In this document: one piece after another, positions 35,976-49,388 of the stretch | Layout of the letters: the number at the start of each line of letters is the position of its first letter | How positions within the stretch are numbered: the stretch's first letter is position 1 | Assembly (NCBI GenBank): GCA_034509735.1 | Contig: JACGWO010000010.1 | Coordinates: 4,712,001 to 4,776,000, forward strand | From: Sesamum alatum | Taxonomy: Eukaryota > Streptophyta > Magnoliopsida > Lamiales > Pedaliaceae | Direction: 5' to 3' | DNA: 64,000 bases | Made by a program: the position numbers and the translations under genes | Notes under the pieces: generated by a model | The model's database searches: none | Told to the model about the DNA's origin: nothing | What the model saw: the letters and a program-made list of their open reading frames with translations, nothing else

Positions 35976-35980
35976 TATAC

Positions 35981-37271
35981 TTTTATTAATCTAAATTAGA
36001 TTTATGTAGTTTTACTTTAACATATGTTCTAATTTTTATATTATTTTATCGTTGTATTTATATCGTATTGTCTCATAGCAATATAATATTTTCATATGCA
36101 ACTTGACGTAATTCCATCTTATGTTTTTATACGACTTGGCCGAGCTCATGGTGCAGAAGACCCAAAGTACTTATTAAAGAAGCTGACTCGATTGTGAATT
36201 CCAGTAGTAATTAAACATGGGTCTTATCTAATGTATTAAGTCCACTAGTATTATATATATTATGCTATAGATATATATAATTATATTTGGTTAGGTTGTT
36301 AGAATATATTGTCTTTAGTATTAAGGATTTAGCCAAATGGCACAAAATCTTTCTCTTAAGGAAGATCTTTGTACCAGCACATTGGCACTATATCTAGTCA
36401 AAATGAAGAAATGAAAAGCAAAGAACAATTTCAATACAAACATAGTCTTCTTCCTCCTCTAAATTCTGGAGCCCTTACTAGCTCGAATAGGAAAAACTAT
36501 CAATCCTAATTTTATACCCTAATATTATATAAAATTATATATAATAATAATAATAATAATTATATCGATAGTTTAATCATTATTTGTTGTGGTTTGGTAG
36601 TTAATACCAAACGCTTATTACATCCACGATATCAGTTTGAATCATTACCAAAGTATTTGGGGGTCAAAACATATGTCCTCATATGTTAGTTGATTCCTAC
36701 ATTGTTAGGCCATAATTTTTTGCTACAATAAATCAGTTATAGGGACTCTAACCAGTAGAAATAGCACAAACACAATCATCTCTGGTGATTTATGGAGCGT
36801 CACCCCTGCTTTCCTATTTTTATAACCAAAAGAAAATTACCATAGTCATATGAAATGAAAAATAATATCATTTGTATATACCTTAAAGTTTAACTTTAAA
36901 GATAGAAGTTGATAGCAAGTGAAGTACTAACTATAGCATTTTAATTAAAGAATAATTTCAATTTTCAACCAAAAAAAAAAAAACTATTTCAAAAAATAAA
37001 ATATGTTAAAAAGAAGTCAAATAGTAATAAGCCAATAAAAGAAAAAGAAAAAAAAAAGGAGAAAAAGCGAGGATTGGAAGAAGCAGACGCGCGGCTGTAA
37101 GCGGTGGAGAGAGATGCAACGTGGAACAATGCGCAATTGGTTTTCATCTCCAGTTTCGATTTCCTAGCGATCGTTGCGTCCGATGAATATACACTTGAGA
37201 AGACAACAACAGTTTGTTGTATTTCCTCGAATCAAAATTGAATAATCGGGAGATCAGAATATCCAGTGGCC
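35981..37271. other. AT-rich intergenic DNA and SRT2 promoter
   Basis: No gene. Around 36583-36660 are a TGGTTTGGTAGTTAATACC A-box-like word and AGTTTGAATC B-box-like word, a possible SINE remnant. The GC-richer 37060-37200 stretch (ACGCGCGGC, CAACGTGG) is the likely sirtuin promoter and leader start. No clear TATA box. Confidence 0.4.
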
Positions 37272-40200
37272 ATGGCAGCTCTGCGCTCCCCGCACCGCCC
37301 TTTCGTTTCTGTAAGTTCCTCAATCTACCGCCGAGGAATCGGCAGTTTCTACATTACTTGTATTTTGCTTTGAATTTTTTGCTTCAATTGCATTTCATTG
37401 GCATAGATAGTATACAGAATGTCTGGAGTTAGGCTTCAGAGGATGTAAGGAAGTTAGATGTAGTTTGCATGGATTAGGAGTGAATCAATTGTGTTTACGA
37501 GGCTTATTGCGTTCGAGACCTGAATTTCGGCGTTGATGATGGTTGATTTGCGGTAAATTTTGTTTTTAAGTAATGTGGAGGAGCGAAATGTGACTATCTG
37601 AAGAATGAGAATTTTTTTTTCCTGTTCAGACGTTTATATTCTCCTTTTTCTGTCAACTTCGTCACTTTCCAGTAGGAGAGAGAGAGAGCTGGTATTCAGA
37701 CTGTTCCCAAATTACTCTCGCTTGTTGTAAGATTCTTCAGAGATAGGGTTACTTTTTGTTGAGAGGATCATTTGCACTACAATGTGTATCAATCTGCATA
37801 AGGAGCTTTCTTGGTTGAATAGTGCTGTGAAGTTTTGGATGTATTGTATGATAATTGTAATGTGTTCTAACTTTGTTTCATGATATTTTAAATGACTGAT
37901 GGCTACATGAACACGCAGACGTTCAAAGGTGTAAGACAGTTGCTGGGAACATTATTGGCCGGCAAGTCTTATCTACAAATTTGTATAAGTTATATTAATC
38001 TTGTTCTCTACGTTACTGATCATTCACTAATATTTTCTTTGTGACAGATCCTATTGAATCAATTACTAGAAATGTAAAAACTGTTTGGAGGCCTAGATTC
38101 ATATCTTCTCACGGATCTCTCAAGCTTGTGCAAAGAACTCTCCGCATCTCACCTTCTGGGGCCTCAATGGAAAACAAAGAACTACCTTCAAATTTTTTGA
38201 GAGACAAAAAGATGGTTCCTGATTCAGATCCTCCAAGAGTTGAAGATATTGATCGTTTGTATCAATTCTTTGATAGAAGGTAAATATAGTGTCGAGTAAG
38301 GCCAGAAGAGTTAGAAGCAAGTTCTTCAGAGTTTAATATTGTTATAGTAACTTGAACATTCAGAAATTTGTTAAGCATAAAATCCAACACAATTTCAAGG
38401 GAACTAACTACATTTCTTGCCTTTCTCCATAAATTAAATCTTTTGCTTGAGATTCTATTTTAGAAACTCAATCAGCTGTAGATAAATTCAAAGATGCATA
38501 ATAAGAAAGCAGGTTTTAGGGTTTACATTTTGTCGATCAACTAAAATTCTTGTTTCCACAAGGACATTGTTTTTGCATTAGACCTGGCCTTACGGTGGTA
38601 CATAGAAGCCAATTTACAGAATAGGGTCAATCATTCTCCTATTGCATATTTTGTCGGGGTCAATTATTCTCCGACTGCATATTTTGATCCAATTGTCGAC
38701 AAATTGTTTACTCTGGCATATGATGTTGAATGGAATTAAGATAGGCATAACCTTTTTATCCTAAAAATCTAGTCTGTTGAAGTATCTTGCTAGATTATGT
38801 AAATGTGGTATTAATCATGCGCTTCCTGGAAGGTACCATCAGTTTATCAGTGTCATATTGCCACATAAACTGGATTGTCGTGTTTGAATCTCGATAATGT
38901 GCTTTTTTAATTGCCCACCAAATGTTTTGTACTGGTATGGTGTGATCTCTGACAAGGTTGGCCTCCTGAATGGGGTCAAATTTAAGTGTTCATGCAATTA
39001 GTTATTGCATTGGGTTTCTCTCTTAATGTGACTAAACAAACAATTGTTCCAATGGCAACTTCTAAAGATTACCTTCGTCTTGGTATTGTTTTGCAGCTCA
39101 AAGCTTGTTGTCTTGACTGGAGCTGGGATTAGCACAGAAAGTGGAATTCCTGATTACAGAAGGTTACTTTTCTCCATTGTATATATGTGCCATATAGTAG
39201 CGAAAAACTCTCTGTGTGAGATTTGTCTATGCTCTAGCTTCATGATTTTCTAGAGTACTTGAATTTTCTAATATGGTCATATACCGCGAATGGAGGTTAT
39301 GAATTTGCTTGTTCATCTGGTAGGAGCATTAGATTTGTATGATGACTAGTGTTGTATGAAAATGCTTTCTTATTCTATTTTCAGAACCTGTGACTTGGAA
39401 CCAATGGTTTCAATGTGTTTTTGTTGAACTTTGTGATATAATTAACAAATATTTCCAAAATACTTTAAACTATAAAGTTGGGCCATCAGACATTGTAGGA
39501 ATGGAGGCTACTAATTTCTTTGCTCATCTGGTAGCAAGATAGGGATAGTCTATGTCGTATGAAAGTACTTCCTTTTTCTATCTGTCTCCCTGATCGAACT
39601 GATTGTTTGCACCCCATTGTGTTTTGCCATGTAGTACTTTTTTTGTTGCATCGTCTGTGTGTTCACTTATGCCCTTTTTCATTGTGTTGGATCTTCTGGT
39701 ATTTGTCTTCTTCTGACCAAGTAAAATACGTTTCGTATACATTTGTACCTATTTTGTCAGTATGAATATCATCAAATAATAGGGGGGTCAAAGATTTTGG
39801 CATTCTTTTTCTTCTTTTGATTAACTTTAAACACCCTAGTCTTGTGAGTGAGCCTCTTCTAGAACATATGAATATGATTTACTCTCTAGTATGTACGATG
39901 ACATTGAACCATCAATTTAGCATCTATTCAGGTTCCTTGCCTGTAAAAATATAAGTGTAGCTTTAAGGTACCACTTGGAGGTTTCTCTCATACCTACAAT
40001 TAGCATTCTGTTCTTGAAGTAGGTATATTCTTAAAAAACAATCAAATGAGGCTTGACATTGAATTTGCAAACTCTAATGTTGATTCCCCTACCTCTAATC
40101 TTATCATGTTTACCACTCAGTTTGCGTCAGCATTTAAAAGTATTACATGTCAATTTTGTTTAGACATAATCTAATCACCAAATCTCCTCTTTACCTCTTT

Positions 40201-43200
40201 GGCAGCCCAAATGGAGCTTATAGTACGGGTTTCCGTCCAATTACTCATCAGGTGATCTGAAGGCATGTGCTGCTATTTACTTTTGCCTTCAGTATATTAC
40301 ATCTCATTTGGCAATTTTGTGCACTTCCCTTCCCCACCTTTTTAAATTGGGTCTAAAGTGAATTACTTAACGTGTAATGTGGAATAGGTAATCAGTATGT
40401 CATTGAGCTGTGCTCACTTTATTTGTTTTTGCTAGACGCTTAAAACTTTGCATTCACACTTATTAGGTGCAAGTACTGAACTAACAGAAAAAAAATAAAA
40501 AAAAAATTGTCTGGTCAGAAATTGATCATGAAATTCCAACTGGAACAAGCCCTGAAACACATAATTTGACATTTGGTTGTAGGCAGTTCGGTAAAAGTGG
40601 CCTGCCTTTGTCATTAGAGAACTGCTTAGATTGAAAGTTGTTTGATTATGAAATATTCTTTCTGTTGGAGAAGTAGCATTTGAGATATTTTCTCTTCGTT
40701 TTGTTCTGAAGATAATGATTATTTTCATGTTCTGCTGATGGGTCAACAATATGTGTTTCTCTATCAATTCTGTGCAGGGTCTTTTGCTGGCTTATACTCT
40801 ATTTTGAAATTAGCAAATGCCAGTATGTACATCTGGGTGTTGTAACACAGCCTTCCTTGATCTTAGAACTCAATCACTATCGTGGAAAATTGTTGCTTTT
40901 TGTCCTACTTTATTATGATCCTTTTTTCCTCAATAAGCTCTTAAAGCAATGTTTTATTGTATGTGCTGTGTGCTTGGGCATATTATGTGGTGGATGATTC
41001 AAATATTAAAGCTTTTGATATGCAATAACTCAATGAACAGGAATTTGTTCGTTCCAGTCGGGCCCGAAGACGGTATTGGGCAAGGAGCTATGCTGGATGG
41101 AGAAGATTTACTGCAGCACAACCAGGGCCAGCGCATATTGCATTAGCTTCTCTTGAGAAAGCTGGCCGAATAAACTTTATGATGACTCAAAATGTAGATC
41201 GGTAACAACTCTTCCCTTAAGGGTGGTTGTAGTTTTCAAATGTCTCTATAATGTGTATTTGAGCTCTGGCTAATTGATCAATCTGTAAACATCTACTTGT
41301 AAGGTTTTTATTAACAATGGCAGTTTTGTATATGTAATATATATATATATATATATATGTATGATAGATGGACGCACACAAACTTTGTGTTGACTTTATC
41401 AAAATTTATTCTTTATGAATACTTAAAATACTGTACTCACAAATAATGAGAATTAAGTTTTTGTGTAGTAACACCAACTTACTCTCTCTGTCTGCCTCTT
41501 CAGTTTTTCTTGTTATTATTTATTTGAGTTGGTATGAGAATTGAGTTTTTTACATTATGACTAAATGACAATTAGACCTGCCAGCAGAAACAACCAACTT
41601 GAATCCATTCAGTCTGAAAGTTAGTTTGAGTTGCTGTTGAACCTTTTTGTAATCTGCACATATTATGTTGGCTTGACTTTTATCAGGAAACTGCCCACAC
41701 TAGCGCGTGCATCCCGTAATGTTCCTCAGGTGACAGTAGTTATATATCCTCTTCTTTTTCACAGGCTGCACCATCGTGCTGGCAGCAACCCTCTTGAGCT
41801 GCATGGGACCGTCTATGTAGTTGCTTGTACAGATTGTGGTTTTTCTCTTCCTCGAAATTCATTTCAGGATCAAGTGAAGGCTCTTAATCCAAAGGTTGGT
41901 TCTTACATATCATTTTCTTTTCCAGTTAGTTCTTTGAGTTTTCCTGTCAGAAAAATCGAGACATTAGTTTTAAGTGTGTATACCTAGTTAACCAGTTTTA
42001 ATTTATGGAGCAGCTGCTACCCACAGGAATGTGTTTTATTTGGTTTCATATACAGAATGATATAAGTGTTCTTCTGTCTAAATCTTGTGATATATGACAA
42101 TGTGGAAATTTAGGGATTGTCTAGTCTAGTGCTCTAGTTGAATTTGTTTAATGATGTGTAGCCGCTATTAGACTACTCTAATCCTATGAAATGAGCAAAT
42201 GGATAGTAGTGCAATCTGTAGAGGACTTGTGACTAAGAAACGCTTTCAAGACTAAGATGAATCTGTTTTCATACATACAAAGAGAAGATTGCTTTGGAGA
42301 AAAAGCCAGTTCAGAACCTTCCCCAAGCAAGTGCATGAACCTCCACCATGTCCTGCAAAAAGAGGAAGTAAATAGACCACTCAGATTTATACCCACCACT
42401 CCATGTTTTCTTGTGATACCCTGCTTAGAGGACCACCTCAACATTCTAGAGCATGCTTGTGCTAAACTTAAACAACAGTAAACCTTTTTCCTTCGTAGCT
42501 AAAATACCATCTTTTGGTAACTTCTCTGGGTCAAAATATCTGCACTTGTCACCTCAACATTCTAGAGCATGCTTGTGCTCAACTTAAACAACATTAAACC
42601 TTTTTCCTTTGTAGCTAAAATACCATCTTTTGGTAACTTCTCTGGGTCAAAATATCTGCACTTGTTTGAGGCCACCTAAATAGAAAATTACAATAGGCAT
42701 TTTCTTTTCACACAAGCTCCAATTTTTGTGATGTTAAACTGCCAACTGAACTGCAAAACTTTTGAGTTCTTTAAAGGATCTCCTTTCGGATTGTTGTTTG
42801 TTTTTGGAGGCTATTCATTGACTCTGTTATATGTTAAAAATCCGTAATAGAACTTTTAATGTCATTGCAGTGGGCAGAGGCAATTGAAAGTCTAGATTAT
42901 GACAGCCGTTCAGACAAGAGCTTTGGTATGAAGCAAAGGCCTGATGGTGATATTGAGATTGATGAGAAGTTTTGGGAGGAAGAATTCCATATTCCTAATT
43001 GCCAGAAATGTAATGGAATACTGAAACCTGATGTAAGCAACATTCCTTGTCATGTGATTTGGCTCCTATTGCTCAAGTATTTTTATTTTTCTGCGATACC
43101 CAAAAGAAAAATTGCTTACCGACTGAGCTTATGTTCTACATATTATTTTTGTGGACTCACCGAAGAAATAGCTACTGCAGTCATGAATATCATTCTCTAA

Positions 43201-45610
43201 ATCATTTTAGCTTTTTTTTTTCATTTCCGTAAAAAATTTAGTGTATTCATTATAACTTGATAAAGCAATATGATATTTGTTTAGTCTGGTGAAGAGATAT
43301 AAAATGCTGCAGAATTTGTGAAATAGAATAAGCAATATCTGGATAGACCGCTAATATGTGCACCTAGGACAAAGTGAGAGATGTGATTGTGCTGCAATAT
43401 GCAGCTGATGGAATGTTGCCGCCAAAGGTTTCTTCTTAAGAATTTTTTTGTATGCAAGGACCTAAATGCTCTTAAAGCTTTTAATTAGTGTTGGGATGGA
43501 GAGCAGAATTGTATAGACTTGTTCTTGGAGGATCCATAAATGGCAAAATGAAAGAACTCAGATGAATAAAGAACTTCCTAAGAAATCTTTTATAACTAAG
43601 AAATTGGTTCTTTGCTGCCATTGTGGGATGGTATTACAGCATATGGCGAGGTTCACTTCCTGATTAACTTTAGCAACAAGTACCACTTTCTGCAAGTTTG
43701 ACAATCTAGAATCAGAAAACTGCTTTCATGATTCTTTTGTTTGTTGTGGAAAAAGGAGTTCTGCATCTCACCGAGGCTGGGGAAAGAAAAGAACTAGGTG
43801 TGGGGAAGAGAGAGCCTAGCTTGTCTCTGTTTTAGAGTAAACCCATGAGTAAGTTTTTTGGGGGGCATCATATATGCATACCGAACTGACAGTTTGGACC
43901 TAAAACACATGCTTTCTGGACTGTTCTTGTGTGAAGTTTGAGCTAGTCTAGGATTTTGTGCTAAGAGTAATAGAATTGAAGATATCCTTGGTTTGTGGAA
44001 ATGAATTCTGATTGTACAGGAGTATCGATCTGCAGAGTATCATTCAGTTCATCTAAGCATTATGTTTTGTTTAATTTTTTGTTTACCTTGCTTTGTATTA
44101 GTCCTAGACCCACAATCAAAGGGTCCTTTCCCTATCCTACAAGGGTTATTACACAGCCTTTTCTTGTACCTTTTTATATCTCTTTCTCTGATAAAGTGTA
44201 CTCCTCATCTGTGATGTAGCTCAATGTTTCGTCATCCACATAAATGTCTGTGTTAATTTTTAGTTAATCTTCTCAATTTTGGATTTTATTTCTATATTAG
44301 AGTCGTATATAATTGTTCTCAAGAGTTTGTTGATTCTTTTATTGTCTCTGATTTACGTAATTTCGCATTCATGGAAGAAAAGACCCTAATCCTCACTTTC
44401 TATCGTGTAATTTGGATCATACGCTGAAAAAATTGCATGTTTGTATCATTTACCCCTCGTGTCTGTACATTTTATAGATTCTCATTGCATTCAGGTTGGC
44501 CTTCACTCCCTAATATAGATATACCATTTCAGGTTGTCTTTTTTGGTGATAATGTCCCCAAGGGTAGGGCCGATAGAACAATGGAAGCTGCAAAAGGATG
44601 CGATGCTTTCCTCGTACTTGGGTCATCATTAATGACCATGTCTGCTTTCCGGCTCATCCGGTAAAAGTTCATGATGATTTATCTTCTATATTTGGTAGCT
44701 GTTGTTTTCCCTCTCTTTCCAAATCCTGGTTAATTTTAATCAAAAGGTGAAGTGAACATCAAGTTCCCTTAATTGTTGACTAAAACATGAAAAATGAACT
44801 GAATGTACACCTCATTACCCCCTGACAGTTGACGAGAAAACAAACATGATAGTGGACTACCTGTGTTTAAAAACAATCGGCATGTATTTGAAATTTGTTT
44901 GCAGTTTTGGATCCTCAGTTCTGACTTAGTGGCTACTGCCTTAAAAGGTCATCTTTTGGTATCATTTTAATTTCTCTTTTTTTGTTGAGGTGCACGTAAA
45001 CTTCTTCGTTAACTAGCTAAACTGAACTATTTAGAAATTAAATAATGTACAACAGCATATATTAGTAAGAAAACACTTATATGAATAATATTAATGCAAC
45101 TAATACAATTCTATTTCAATATTGTTAGTTTGAACCCTATCGGCAATCTGCTGAGCAGTTTGAGCTCGTAAAGATCAATCTTATCTCAAATTTTTCACTC
45201 TTGACTATATTATTAATTTAATTGTGCAGTCCATGACATTTGCTGATTATTGCTTTGTAATCTGTACCATAAAGTAAACCACTTACGCAGTATGATCAGG
45301 GTGTATTATCATTATTATTGCACTTGGATACTTTGCAGTGTCTAAGGACACTAAATGCTTCCGTGGGCTTTTACAGGGCTGCTCATGAGGCTGGTGCTGC
45401 TACTGCAATTGTAAATATTGGTGTGACACGAGCTGATGAATTTGTTCCTCTGAAAATCAGTGCTAAACTTGGCGAGGTATGCTTTTTACAATCTCTTCTG
45501 CCGTAAAAACTAAACTTTTGTCATGGAATTACTGATTATTGGATCACCTGGTGGTGCAGATATTGCCAAGATTGCTTTCAGTTGGATCCCTTAGTGTCCC
45601 TCTTGTTTAG
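37272..45610 (+). CDS. SRT2: NAD-dependent protein deacylase, sirtuin SRT2-like
   Basis: Class II sirtuin that removes acyl groups from lysine using NAD+. Plant SRT2 acts mainly in mitochondria, with nuclear roles reported. Eleven exons join in phase to 385 aa: 37272-37310, 37919-37961, 38048-38279, 39097-39162, 40206-40251, 41041-41201, 41765-41894, 42871-43032, 44533-44660, 45377-45476, 45560-45610. Intron 2 uses a GC donor (37962). Visible motifs are [14 protein letters not shown] (NAD binding, about 112), TQNVDRLH (about 190), catalytic His in ELHG (about 209), zinc cysteines CTDC (217/220) and CQKC (283/286), and [12 protein letters not shown]. The Arg-containing N-terminus suits an organelle presequence. 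All key residues are intact. Length is close to Arabidopsis SRT2 (about 373 aa). Confidence 0.93.
42434..42665 (+). repeat. 116-bp tandem duplication in SRT2 intron 7
   Basis: CACCTCAACATTCTAGAGCA... at 42434-42549 is repeated at 42550-42665 with only a few differences (GCTAAACTT/GCTCAACTT, CAGTAAACC/CATTAAACC, CTTCGTAG/CTTTGTAG). Intronic, with no effect on coding. Confidence 0.95.
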
Positions 45611-48600
45611 TGCATGTGGGTAAGGAAATATAGGTTCCGTGCATCTTTGTAGCAATTGAAGTTAAAAACACCATGTTTTCCATGGAAAGTTGTGAATATG
45701 ATATATATGTATAATTCTTTTTACGGGACTATATTCCATGCCTTGCTACAAGGCAAGTAATATTCCGTCCCAGCAGAATTAACCTGGCAAAACCCATCAC
45801 TCAGGCAGCGAAAATTGTAAGACGATTCAGAATAAGCCACGATTAATGCCGCATGCTTGGAATGACTTGATGCTCAGTTATTCAGAATTGTAAACTCTTG
45901 TTTCATTCTGGGATAAGTGAATTAGAGCTGGGTAAATTGTCGGGTGTTAGCCGATAATTGCACAGATCATTTTCTTTCAAGTTGCTTTCTAAGTGATCAG
46001 CATCAGAATGGAATGCTGGGTCCTCCAACCAACACGGTACGTGGTCCGCAACTCTTTGTGTATGTACAAGTAGTTGAAAATCTGTACCTAAGTTCCATTA
46101 TCATGGTATGGCTTGTCGTAACAATAACGCTGGCCCGGAAAATTTGGCACCCTCGTGCTGTATTTTTGGTAGGTTGATGTCAATTAATTTAGTTTCTTGA
46201 ATCTCGACTATATTGTATGGATGGATAGGACATGAGAATCGATTAACAATTCAAAGACGCGACAAGTACATGTTTGGACCGTATACGAGGCTGCAGGAGG
46301 AGCGTTGGGAACAGGTAGAATTGTTGAAAATTTCTTATCCTCGTATTTTTATATTGTCAGAGTCAATAATTTTATACGAGGAATTATTTTATTGTAGATC
46401 GAGTGTATTGTTTTCGTTTCTCTATTGACTTCTGAACTATGGCTTATCGGATTATGGAGTTTGGGAGTCATACTAGTTCTCTTGTCCTTTAATCCAAGGG
46501 TCTTAAATGGACGGAAGCAAAGCCATGCTAAGCTTAATAGAAGCCGAGTTGTTTATTCTTGAACGTTCAATGGAGAGGTAGATAATAAGGGTTAATTACA
46601 CTTAAATTTCCCCTGAAAATGTGAAGTTTCAAAAGTATACTTACAGTCCCTTTGAAAGTCCACCGTTAATACTTGATTTCTTTCCGTTAGGATTTCAATA
46701 GAATTGCGGATATCAACAAAAATTTATATAAATTTTTAATTTTATTATTCATTCATGTTTCTATTGTAGTACTTTTATATTTACATTGGAGTAAATGTAA
46801 TATATACAAAATAAAAAGATGTAATTATAATAAAATATTAATTTTAAATTATAGCCATTGAATAAAAGTATTATAGAAAAATGTTTAATGAGACATAAAA
46901 TAGGAAATTTATGTAATCTTATTGATGATGTCAATATTTTTCGTCTAAATTCTAATGGAAGAAAGTCAGGTGTAAGTAATTTGGATGGGGTGTAAGTTTA
47001 ATTTTATATTTTTAGTTTAATTGACCCTATAATTAATAATGTTAATCAATTGGTGCGTGAATCCAGGGGGGCTTCTATTCTTTTGGTACAAGAAAGGACG
47101 TTTTGTTTGATCAGTTGGGCAAAATTTATAATTATTAGCATAATTTATTGTATGATAGTTAACTTCATTGTCACTCCCAACAAATTTAATAAACCCCATT
47201 TATTGATTCTCATACGTGTGCATATTTACTTGACTTTTTCAATATGCGCTTGCATGCTCGCAAGCATGATATGGGAGGTCGGAGGGGATGAAACACCATT
47301 ATTTAATTAAAGGGTAAATTATGGTTATATGTTATCATGTTTAGAGTAATTACGAATACCTATAGTTGTTGAAAAATTATAAACATATTTCCTCAAATGA
47401 AAATAATTATGTCACCCCTGGATTGTGAGGTGAAATTACTATTTTATCATTACTGATTTTTTTATTTTTTATTTAAAGAACATTTGAAAACATATGATAA
47501 AAAATTGAGGGTGTAAATAGTCCGTAGAGCATATTAATTCATAAAAATATTTCAAAAATATTTTAAAAATATGAAAAAGATATTTTAGTTAGCTTATCAC
47601 AAAAATTAGATGGAACTTAATGAACGTTATCGGAATAAATTTGTTGTTAGACGAATGTTAAAATCATAAAAGTGTTATGTAACTTTTTAAACAACAAAAA
47701 GCTATGTGTAATTATGTTAAAATTAAGAAGATGTGACCGTAATCCAAGAAAGAAATTTCATATAAATTGGAACTCTCTCTCTCTCTCTCTCTCTAATTGT
47801 GAAGATTCTCAATGTGTTATTGTCTTTGAACATCACATGAAGACGAGGATATCAAATGTTATAACTCCAACCATCTTTCCCAAGCAAATTCATGCAATTC
47901 TGATCAAAATGGATAATACCTCTCTCGAGTAAGAATCTACCATGTCCGTTCATACCATCAAATTCAAACCTACCTAAAATCGAATAAACTAATTCGAGGT
48001 CATGAGGCAATCAGTATCAAAGATGACAACAGCAGAAGAACATGCACACCCCACACAGTACAAAATCTGTACAGGATAGGACATATGGCACAACATCATA
48101 TTGTGATGTGAAATGTGAAAACATGTGAACAAATTGAGAAGATCCCTTTACATTATGATGGGGATATGTTAATATTAGATACAGAAGGACATAAATGCCC
48201 TTCTATTACTGAGAAAATATCAAAATCTCACCAGGGTAGCGCTCCGACGGCCCACTAGAGGGTCGTCAATCATTTGACTACGCCCAATTTGAGCCGATGC
48301 CATATGAATCATGCAAGTGGACACATTTGACCCTATAAGTACGTTCATTATGTTTCATTTATAGTAAGACACATTTATTCCAATCACTAGCATTAAATAT
48401 CTCCAATTCTACTTAATCTATCTCGATCTCGAGCTGACTTAAGTATCGAAGGGAAGGTCTTAGTTGGAGATCTACCAACAAGTCTAACAATCTTCTCTTT
48501 TCTTGGGTTCATTACACTATCGTCTGCGATATTCTTGGAGCGATCTCGACCTCCTACCCGAATTACAGTACTAGACTTGCTGATAGATTTAGCTGCATAA

Positions 48601-49021
48601 AAAAACCATGCAGAGAAATCCAGATGAAAGAGACCTCCCAACAACAAGCCTTATCACCTCCAATCCCAATATTATGAGTACCATGATTACAATACTAATT
48701 TGATTTAATTATACAATAATGTAGCATGACTGAGTTTGTCCCAACGCCGACGGCATGCAGCCCCATGCCTCCTCCCCACTAATGTCCAGACCATGCCAAA
48801 ACCAAAGCCAAGTGCCCAGATTTCTTTATTAAGGTTGTTGCTGTCATGAATAGGACTACGAAACATTGTTAAACAATGAAGACAAAGACACTGCACTTCA
48901 TAAATCAGTGTTTCTTGTTCATTTGGAGGAAAAATGATGTGGATGGATAGACTAATCGTATCGTGTGTCTGAATCTTTTTATGCGTGTTGGATCAGCATC
49001 GTAGTTTCGTTTGTAGAAAGG
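45611..49021. other. Intergenic DNA after SRT2
   Basis: About 3.4 kb without a supported gene. The first few hundred bases are SRT2 3' UTR. A GGGTTAATTACAC...TTAATTGACCC MITE-like block spans about 46590-47025, and a GGGTAAATTATGG block starts at 47314. A (CT)n run is at 47773-47793. Frames at 48393-48647 and 48705-48896 (minus) show no domain. The SAUR promoter must lie in the last part. Confidence 0.4.
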
Positions 49022-49388
49022 ATGGGAGTGAAAGCCAGCAAGTTGAGCCGGGTTGTGAGGATGCACAGCCTGAAGAGCTCGAGGGGGCGTTAAGGGGGCT
49101 TCTTTAATGCCACCAAGAGGCTATATTCCAGTAGCAGTTGGTGTGGATCAAGAAACGAAACGTTTCATGGTTCACACGACAGCCTTGTCTAATGTAGAGT
49201 TCGTGCAGTTTCTGTGCAGATCAGCAGAGGAGTACGGGTTCTGCAACGAGGGCGTTCTCAGGATCCCATATGATGCCAAAGCCTTTGAAGAGTGGATGAG
49301 CAGAAGTGCTAAGCAAAAGATCATTCGGGTTCAGCCAATCAGCCACTCAGCAGGTAGCATTCGATTGGCACGATGTTTGGCACCATGA
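49022..49388 (+). pseudogene. SAUR-like gene with apparent frameshift
   Basis: SAUR proteins are small auxin-induced regulators of PP2C.D phosphatases that promote cell expansion. The frame from ATG 49107 gives 93 aa, including PPRGYIPVAVGVDQETKRFM, ALSNVEFVQFLCRSAEEYGF and LRIPYDAKAFEEW, a SAUR domain. Upstream, ATG 49022 opens MGVKASKLSRVVRMHSLKSS, a SAUR-like basic N-terminus, but in another frame that stops at TAA 49091. Removing one G from the G5 run at 49083-49087 would join the two parts without a break. So this is a 1-nt frameshift, an assembly error, or a gene using the internal Met. No intron, as usual for SAURs. SAUR identity is good; functional status is open. Confidence 0.7.

Noticed and set aside
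35633..35989. 118-aa plus-strand frame
   Set aside because: Contained in the solo LTR and crossing its boundary; no domain.
42184..42444. Minus-strand frame in an SRT2 intron
   Set aside because: Intronic and overlapping the 116-bp duplication; no recognised domain.
48393..48896. Two minus-strand frames
   Set aside because: No domain, no splice or promoter support; treated as chance frames.
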